From contig JAEUIX010000167.1 of assembly GCA_016794945.1 (NCBI GenBank), positions 1-7,584 on the forward strand: a stretch of DNA of 7,584 nt. Direction: 5' to 3'. The notes under the pieces were generated by a model. It was not told where the DNA came from, ran no database searches, and saw nothing but the letters and a program-made list of their open reading frames with translations. A program made the translations under genes and the position numbers. Origin of the DNA: Phycisphaerae bacterium (lineage in GTDB: Bacteria > Planctomycetota > Phycisphaerae > Phycisphaerales > UBA1924). Of this stretch, positions 1 through 4,913 are shown in pieces. Each line of letters starts with the position of its first letter. Position 1 is the first letter of the stretch.

Positions 1-2
1 TC

Positions 3-2687
3 GCCTGGTCCGTGCAGCCCGTCGCCCGCGCCGAGCGCCAGCCGCGCCGACCCGCCGGGCTCGACCTGCCCGACCTCTCGCCCACCGTCGCCACGCGTCT
101 TGCCGCTCCCTACCTCAAGGCCGACGAGGCCCGCGCCCTTCGCGCGTTCCACGGCCAGGCCACCGACGCCGACTTGGCCGACCCCGCCACCCGCGCCCGC
201 GTTGCGCTCATCCGCGGCGCCTTCACCGACCCCGCGCTCTCCGATCCCGCAGCCGACAGGCTCGACCGCGCCGAGGCTCTGCTCGAGCGGGGCGACCCCG
301 CCGCCTGCCTCGCCGCCCTCGACGCGCCCGCCGACGCTCCCATCACCGCACGCGCCATCCGCCTGCGCGTCGAGGCTCTCGAGCAGCTCGGCCGCGCCGA
401 CGATGCCCAGCGCGCCGCCGCCGCCGTCGAGCACGACCTGGTCCGCGGCCGCTACACCGACGCCCCCTCGGTCGTCGAGGCCGTGCGCACCGTCGCGGCC
501 CTCACCCGCCTGCGCGGCCCCGGCGGCGAGCCCGGCTCCGACCACAAGGCCCTCATGTCCATCCTCGGCTCCGTCCGCACGCAGATGGACCCGCTCTACT
601 GGCCCGCCATCCTCGAAGAGGCCCGTCTGCTGCTGGAGAAGGACAACCCCGAAGAGGCCGCCCAGGCCATCGAGCAGGCCCTGGCGCTCTGCCCCGCCAG
701 CGCCCAGGCCCTGGCCCTGCTCGGCCAGATGGCCGTCAACAGCTACTCCATCCCCCAGGCCGACCAGATCGCCGCCGCCATCGATGCGCTCTCGGCGGTG
801 CGCGGCACCGATGCCCCGACTCCACCCATCCCCGACGACCCCGCCGGCGCGCCCGCCCCCTCGCCCCTGGGCGCCGCCGTCCGCGCCAAGGCCATGATCC
901 GCCTCGGCGATGCCGACGCCGTCGCGCAGGCCCTGGCCCCCGCCCTGGCCGGCGCGCCCGGCCGGCGCGAACTCATGGAGCTGGCCATCGCCGGCGCCGC
1001 CCTTCGTTTCGACGACGCCGCCACCGAGCGCGCCCTGGCCGACTACGACGCCAAGGTCCCCGGCGGGCCCCGTGCGCTGCTGGCCGCCGGCAAGGCCCTG
1101 GCCGAGGCCCGCCAGTACGCGCCCGCCGCCGCGCTGCTGCAGCGCGCCGCCGAGCGCGCGCCGCACTGGGCCGTCGTCGCCATCGAGCAGGGCCTGCTGG
1201 AGATGCAGTCCGGGCGCGACGAGCAGGCGCTCGTCGCCCTGGAGCGCGCCGCGAAGCTCGACCCGTTCAACGTCCGCGCCGGCAACAGCCTGCGGCTCAT
1301 CCGCGAGGTCATCGGTTACGCCCGCGTCGAGAGCGAGCACTTCGTCGTCCGCGCCAAGCCGGGCATCGACGTGCTGCTCGCCCGCGAGATGCTCCCGGCC
1401 CTCGAGGAGAACTTCCGCATCGTCACCGGCGCATCCGAGGGCGCCATCGACCACGTGCCCCCGCGCACGCTCATCGACCTCATGCCCGACCACCAGTGGT
1501 TCGCCGTTCGCATCGCCGGCATGCCCGCGATCCACACCATCGCCGCCAGCACCGGGCCCATCATCGCCATGGAGACCCCGCGCGACGGCCCGCGCCACAC
1601 CGGCACCTACGACTGGCAGCGCGTCGTCCGCCACGAGTACGCCCACACCGTCGGCCTCCACCGCACCAACAACCGCACCCCGCACTGGTTCACCGAGGCC
1701 CAGGCCGTCTACCTCGAACAGGCCCCGCGCGCCTGGAGCACCGTCCAGCTGCTCACCAACGTCCTGCTCAACGACGCCCTCTTCGACTTCACCGAGATCA
1801 ACATCGCCTTCACCCGGCCCCGCAAGCCCACCGACCGCGCCCAGGCCTACGCCCAGGGCCACTGGATGTACCAGTTCATGGTCGAGACCTACGGCGGCAG
1901 ACGCGTGCTCGAACTCATGGACCGCTTCGCCCGCGGCGTGCGCGAAGAGCAGGCCTTCACCGAGACCTTCGGCGTCGGTCGCGAGCAGTTCATGGACGCG
2001 TTCAAGCCCTGGGCGCGCCGCCAGCTCATCGCCTGGGGCACGCTCCCGCCCGAGGGCGTGCCCACCGTCAAGCAACTGCTGCAGCCATCCCCCGATGCCC
2101 AGCCGCCCGCGCCCGCGCCCGACGCCGACCCCGACGTCGGCGACGACAAGGCCCCCGCCGCGCCGCCCACCATCACCGGCGAAATGATCGAGCGCTGGCT
2201 GGCCCAGTACCCGGCGCACCCCGAGGTGCTCGAGCTGGCCGTCACCCGCGCCATCCAGCAGGCCGGCGGCGACCCCACGCCCGACATGATCCCGCTGCTG
2301 CGCCGCTACGCCGCCGCGCGTCCCAGCGACCCCATGCCCCACCGCCACCTGGCGCGCTTGGCGCTGGCCTCGGCGACGCCGACCGACGCGATCGAGCACC
2401 TGGAGTACCTCGACGCCCGCGAGGAGCGCGTGCCCACCTGGGCCGCGCAGCTGGCGACCCTCTACGCCCAGGCCGGCCGGTGGGACCTGGCCTTCGCCAG
2501 CAGCGAGCGGGCCACGCGCATCGCCCCCTACGTCGCCTCGCACCGCGAGCTGGCCGCCACCATCGCGCTGAAGCGCAACGACCCCCGCACCGCCGAGCGG
2601 CACATCGAGTTCCTGGCCGCCCTGGAGCCCGACCGCGAGATCCACCGCCAGCGGCTCGAGGCCGTGCGCCGCATGGCCTCTCCCTGA
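3..2687 (+). CDS. TPR protein with embedded zinc metallopeptidase (peptidase MA-like) domain, 5' partial
   Basis: The frame is open from the window edge. A GTG at 12 would give 891 residues, but no ribosome binding site or in-frame stop precedes it, so the true start and any signal peptide probably lie upstream. Numbering below is from that GTG. Residues 80-430 are Ala/Leu-rich helical repeats of TPR type (for example 205-235 and 370-418). A peptidase domain follows at about 438-675. It has HEYAH at 541-545 (two zinc-ligand histidines and catalytic Glu542), then PHWFTEA with Glu562 as likely third ligand, then a YAQGHWMYQF segment (613-622) as in peptidase MA (gluzincin) families. A Pro/Ala/Asp-rich linker (692-720) leads to further TPR-like helices (725-880). 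The catalytic residues are present, so activity is plausible, but the substrate is unknown. The gene ends 18 bases from the convergent permease gene. The domain call is fairly sure; the biological role is not. Confidence 0.85.
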   Translation, partial: AWSVQPVARAERQPRRPAGLDLPDLSPTVATRLAAPYLKADEARALRAFHGQATDADLADPATRARVALIRGAFTDPALSDPAADRLDRAEALLERGDPAACLAALDAPADAPITARAIRLRVEALEQLGRADDAQRAAAAVEHDLVRGRYTDAPSVVEAVRTVAALTRLRGPGGEPGSDHKALMSILGSVRTQMDPLYWPAILEEARLLLEKDNPEEAAQAIEQALALCPASAQALALLGQMAVNSYSIPQADQIAAAIDALSAVRGTDAPTPPIPDDPAGAPAPSPLGAAVRAKAMIRLGDADAVAQALAPALAGAPGRRELMELAIAGAALRFDDAATERALADYDAKVPGGPRALLAAGKALAEARQYAPAAALLQRAAERAPHWAVVAIEQGLLEMQSGRDEQALVALERAAKLDPFNVRAGNSLRLIREVIGYARVESEHFVVRAKPGIDVLLAREMLPALEENFRIVTGASEGAIDHVPPRTLIDLMPDHQWFAVRIAGMPAIHTIAASTGPIIAMETPRDGPRHTGTYDWQRVVRHEYAHTVGLHRTNNRTPHWFTEAQAVYLEQAPRAWSTVQLLTNVLLNDALFDFTEINIAFTRPRKPTDRAQAYAQGHWMYQFMVETYGGRRVLELMDRFARGVREEQAFTETFGVGREQFMDAFKPWARRQLIAWGTLPPEGVPTVKQLLQPSPDAQPPAPAPDADPDVGDDKAPAAPPTITGEMIERWLAQYPAHPEVLELAVTRAIQQAGGDPTPDMIPLLRRYAAARPSDPMPHRHLARLALASATPTDAIEHLEYLDAREERVPTWAAQLATLYAQAGRWDLAFASSERATRIAPYVASHRELAATIALKRNDPRTAERHIEFLAALEPDREIHRQRLEAVRRMASP

Positions 2688-2705
2688 CACGGTCGCCGGG
2701 CGCGT

Positions 2706-4229
2706 TCAGCGCACGCCCACGATCACCCAGGAACACCACCACAACGCGGCGCTGACCAGCGCGATGCTCAGCAGGTTCATCAGCACGCCGAACCGCGCCA
2801 TCTGCGCCACCGTCAGGTAGCCGGAACTGAACACGATGGCGTTCGGCGGCGTCCCCGCCGGCAGCATGAACGCCGTGCTGGCCCCCAGCGCCAGCGGCAG
2901 CAGCAGCACCGCCGGGTCCAGGCCCATCGCCCCCGCCGCCCCGTGCACGATCGGCAGGAACGTCGCCACCAGCGCCGTGTTGCTCACGAACTCGCTCAGG
3001 AACACCGCCGCCGCCGTCGCGATCACCACCACCAGCCACGGCGGCAGACCCCCCAGCCCCGCCAGCGCCTGGCCGATCGACCGGTCCACCCCCGTGGCGC
3101 TGAACGCCGCCGCCAGCGACAGCCCCCCGCCGAACAGCAGAAGCACCCCCAGCGGCAGACGCGACGCGTGCTTCCAGTCCAGCACGAACTCACCCCGCCG
3201 CAGGTCCGTCGGCAGCGCGAACAGCACCAGCGCCGCCACGATCGCGATCGTGTGGTCCTCCAGCACCGTGTACTCGCGCTTGCCCGACGCCGACACCGCG
3301 TACAGCCCCAGCGCATCGCACAAGGGCTGGCGGAAGATCCAGCACAGCGCCGTGCACGCGAACACCCCCATCACCAGACCCTCGCCCAGACGCATCGGCC
3401 CCAGCGCGTGCAGCTCGCGCCGGATGAACTCCCGCCCCCCCGGCAGGCTCTCCAGCCGCACCGGGAACACCACCCGCGTCAGCAGCACCCACGCCGCGAG
3501 CAGCAGCACCGCCGACACCGGCACGCACACCGCCATCCACCCCAGGAACGTCACCTCGACCCCCAGCTTGTCCCGCAGGTACGCCACCCCCAGCAGGTTC
3601 GGCGGCGTGCCCACCGGCGTCGCCAGGCCCCCGATCGTCGCGCTGCTGGCGATCGCCAGCATCATGCACACGGCGAAGTTCCGGATCTGCCGGTCCCGCG
3701 GCAGCCGGCCCGGCTCGGTCTCCTCGCCGGCGCGCGACATCAGCAGCTGGCAGATCGACACCCCGATCGGCAGCATCATCGCGGCGCACGCCGTGTTGCT
3801 CACCCACATGCTCAGCGTCGCCGTCGCCGCCATCACCCCGAGGATCAGCCGGCGCGGGCGCGTGCCCACCGCCAGCAGCGTCCACAGCGCGATCCGCTGG
3901 TGCAGGTTCCACTTCTGCATCGCCTGCTGCAGCATGAACCCGCCCATGAACAGGAACACGATCTTGTCCGCGTACGGCGCCGCCGCCCGGTCGCCCGGCA
4001 TCACCCCCGCCAGCGGCAGCACCGCCAGCGGCAGCAGGCTCGTCGCCGCCAGCGGCAGCGCCTCGGTCATCCACCACGCCGCCATCAGCACCGCCAGCGC
4101 GCACACCCACCGCCCCTCGGGCGTCAGCCCCGCGCCGCCCAGCGACAGCCACGCGATCCCCGCCACCGCCGGCCCCAGCGCCAGCGCGATCAACCGACCC
4201 CGCACGCCCAGCGTCGCGCCGTCGTCCAT
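2706..4229 (-). CDS. SLC13/DASS family sodium-coupled anion (dicarboxylate or sulfate) permease
   Basis: This encodes a 507-residue inner-membrane protein with about 11-13 hydrophobic segments, close to the family's usual 450-550 residues. Family marks are clear: a TEALPLA segment (56-61) after the first helices, SNT at 144-146 and again at 416-418, and GTPPN at 207-211 and again at 459-463. In DASS transporters such as VcINDY, the paired SNT motifs at two re-entrant hairpin tips, with nearby residues, bind sodium and the substrate carboxylates. The second GTPPN lies in a near match to the Na/sulfate symporter signature. Uptake of C4-dicarboxylates, citrate or sulfate driven by sodium is therefore expected, but the substrate cannot be read from the sequence. 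ATG at 4229 is chosen because the next residues lead directly into the first helix (13-31). Only a weak G-rich stretch lies upstream. The frame stays open much further upstream without membrane or family sequence, and that extension is not credible. It is transcribed divergently from sixA, and no binding protein or regulator adjoins it. Confidence 0.9.
   Translation of the reverse strand: MDDGATLGVRGRLIALALGPAVAGIAWLSLGGAGLTPEGRWVCALAVLMAAWWMTEALPLAATSLLPLAVLPLAGVMPGDRAAAPYADKIVFLFMGGFMLQQAMQKWNLHQRIALWTLLAVGTRPRRLILGVMAATATLSMWVSNTACAAMMLPIGVSICQLLMSRAGEETEPGRLPRDRQIRNFAVCMMLAIASSATIGGLATPVGTPPNLLGVAYLRDKLGVEVTFLGWMAVCVPVSAVLLLAAWVLLTRVVFPVRLESLPGGREFIRRELHALGPMRLGEGLVMGVFACTALCWIFRQPLCDALGLYAVSASGKREYTVLEDHTIAIVAALVLFALPTDLRRGEFVLDWKHASRLPLGVLLLFGGGLSLAAAFSATGVDRSIGQALAGLGGLPPWLVVVIATAAAVFLSEFVSNTALVATFLPIVHGAAGAMGLDPAVLLLPLALGASTAFMLPAGTPPNAIVFSSGYLTVAQMARFGVLMNLLSIALVSAALWWCSWVIVGVR
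4008..4059 (-). repeat. Three copies of a 13-base word inside the permease gene, coding LPLA
   Basis: The plus-strand word CGCCAGCGGCAGC occurs at 4008-4020, 4023-4035 and 4047-4059, with a fourth copy at 2889-2901. On the coding strand each copy encodes Leu-Pro-Leu-Ala, at residues 71-74, 66-69, 58-61 and 444-447. Leu/Pro-rich helices at this place are typical of the DASS family, so the repeat is best explained by protein sequence plus strong codon bias, not by a mobile or regulatory repeat. Confidence 0.5.
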
Positions 4230-4259
4230 AGGCCCCAACCGTACCGGCACCGCCCGGCC

Positions 4260-4271
4260 CGGGACGTCCCG
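4260..4271. promoter_or_regulatory. Perfect 12-base palindrome in the divergent permease/sixA intergenic region (candidate operator)
   Basis: CGGGACGTCCCG is its own reverse complement. It lies 31 bases upstream of the permease start and 85 bases upstream of the sixA start, inside the only divergent promoter region of the window. This position and symmetry suit a dimeric regulator. At this GC content short palindromes arise often by chance, and no convincing -35/-10 pair was found to anchor it, so this is only a candidate. Confidence 0.25.
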
Positions 4272-4291
4272 CACGCCGAACCGATCCCGGC

Positions 4292-4316
4292 CGCCGGGGT
4301 GCACCGGCGAACCCCG
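4292..4316 (+). promoter_or_regulatory. Two overlapping, mutually exclusive stem-loops upstream of sixA
   Basis: CGCCGG (4292-4297) pairs with CCGGCG (4304-4309) around a six-base loop. Alternatively, CGGGGT (4295-4300) pairs with ACCCCG (4311-4316) around a ten-base loop. The two stems share bases and cannot form together. They lie 40-64 bases before the sixA start and would fall in its leader only if transcription begins upstream of them. No U-run follows either stem. The function is unknown, and GC-rich DNA makes chance hairpins likely. Confidence 0.2.
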
Positions 4317-4342
4317 CACCGCCGATAGACGAACCAAGAGGC

Positions 4343-4347
4343 AGGAG
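4343..4347 (+). promoter_or_regulatory. Ribosome binding site of sixA
   Basis: AGGAG sits eight bases before the GTG at 4356, an ideal spacing. It decides the GTG start, because the conserved RHG motif then falls at residues 9-11, where this family normally has it. It is the only strong Shine-Dalgarno site seen ahead of the genes in this window. Confidence 0.75.
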
Positions 4348-4355
4348 ACTCCAAC

Positions 4356-4841
4356 GTGTCGCTCCGTCTGTACATCGTCCGTCACGGCAAGGCCGAGCGC
4401 GACTCGGCCACCGGACGCGATTCCGACCGGCCGCTCCGCCCCCGCGGCATCCACCAGGCCACCTGGCTCGGCCAGCGGCTGGCCTCGGGCGACAAGCCCC
4501 CCAGGATCATCCTGTCGTCCCCGTTCGTCCGGGCGCTGGACACCGCACGCATCCTGCACCAGGCCGTCGCCTGCCCGCTGGAGATCTTCGACCAGCTGGC
4601 CGTCGGGCCCGAGCCGGGAGAGGTCGTCGAGCTGATCCGCGTGCACGCCCACGTCAAGGCGCTGGCCGTCGTCGGGCACAACCCGCAGCTGAGCGAGCTG
4701 GCCCTGAACCTGGCCGAACCCTCGTCCGCCGCGCCGCGCGAGCTCCGGACCGGCGAGGCGTTCGTGATCGACTTCAAGAGCCAGGTCGCCCCCGGCCAGG
4801 GCCGGTTCCGGGAGAGCCTTCGGATGGACAACGACGACTGA
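4356..4841 (+). CDS. sixA: SixA-like phosphohistidine phosphatase (histidine phosphatase family)
   Basis: The product has 161 residues, the size of short SixA-type members of the histidine phosphatase (phosphoglycerate mutase-like) superfamily. The RHG motif is at 9-11 near the N-terminus; His10 is the expected phospho-acceptor and Arg9 a phosphate ligand. SSPFVRALDTA (54-64) supplies Arg59, and VVGHNPQLSEL (106-116) supplies the second catalytic histidine, His108. All four catalytic-pocket residues are therefore present. No signal peptide is visible, so the protein should be cytoplasmic. E. coli SixA dephosphorylates phosphohistidine, first reported on the ArcB HPt domain and later linked to the nitrogen PTS. 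The partner here is unknown, since no kinase, HPt or PTS gene is in the window. ftsK follows after 72 bases on the same strand, so co-transcription is possible. The family assignment is strong; the orthologous role is an inference. Confidence 0.88.
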   Translation: MSLRLYIVRHGKAERDSATGRDSDRPLRPRGIHQATWLGQRLASGDKPPRIILSSPFVRALDTARILHQAVACPLEIFDQLAVGPEPGEVVELIRVHAHVKALAVVGHNPQLSELALNLAEPSSAAPRELRTGEAFVIDFKSQVAPGQGRFRESLRMDNDD

Positions 4842-4846
4842 CCGGG

Positions 4847-4864
4847 CCGGGCAACGGCGCCCGG
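4847..4864 (+). terminator. GC-rich stem-loop just after sixA (weak terminator candidate)
   Basis: CCGGGC (4847-4852) pairs perfectly with GCCCGG (4859-4864) around a six-base loop, starting six bases after the sixA stop codon. An overlapping CCGGGC at 4842-4847 could pair with the same right arm. An A-run (4870-4874), not a T-run, follows, so this is not a canonical intrinsic terminator. It could attenuate transcription into ftsK or protect the sixA mRNA end. Confidence 0.25.
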
Positions 4865-4876
4865 AGCGCAAAAACC

Positions 4877-4892
4877 GACCATTTGTGACCAT
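4877..4892 (+). promoter_or_regulatory. Phased GACCAT direct repeat upstream of ftsK
   Basis: GACCAT occurs at 4877-4882 and again at 4887-4892. The ten-base period places both copies on the same face of the helix, 22-37 bases before the ftsK start. This is the least GC-rich part of the intergenic region, where an ftsK promoter would be expected. No convincing -35/-10 pair with normal spacing was found. A regulator site is possible but unproven. Confidence 0.2.
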
Positions 4893-4913
4893 CGCGGCCG
4901 ATACCCGACGATC

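Noticed and set aside
910..2187. 425-codon plus-strand open frame within the TPR peptidase gene
   Set aside because: It is a Pro/Ser/Ala/Arg-rich shadow of the real frame, which carries the HEYAH peptidase motif and helical repeats.
2698..2718. Possible stem GGGCG/CGCCC between the convergent genes, overlapping the permease stop
   Set aside because: Only five paired bases before a mismatch and no T-run on either strand, so it is too weak to call a bidirectional terminator.
2836..4635. 599-codon plus-strand open frame across the permease
   Set aside because: It is antisense to the permease, low in complexity and rich in Ser/Pro/Arg/Thr. Long chance frames are expected where stop codons are rare.
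4883..4905. ftsK promoter from TTGTGA (4883-4888) and GATACC (4900-4905)
   Set aside because: The spacing is only 11 bases and the -10 match is poor, so it does not support a sigma-70 type promoter.
4839..4913. sixA and ftsK are in the same frame, separated by one TGA and 24 open codons, suggesting read-through fusion
   Set aside because: Sharing a frame has a one-in-three chance. No recoding signal is evident, and SixA has its expected family length at the TGA.
4842..4913. Replication origin at the composition switch
   Set aside because: No DnaA-box-like sequence or AT-rich unwinding region is visible in the 72-base gap, and no dnaA, dnaN or gyrase gene is in the window.
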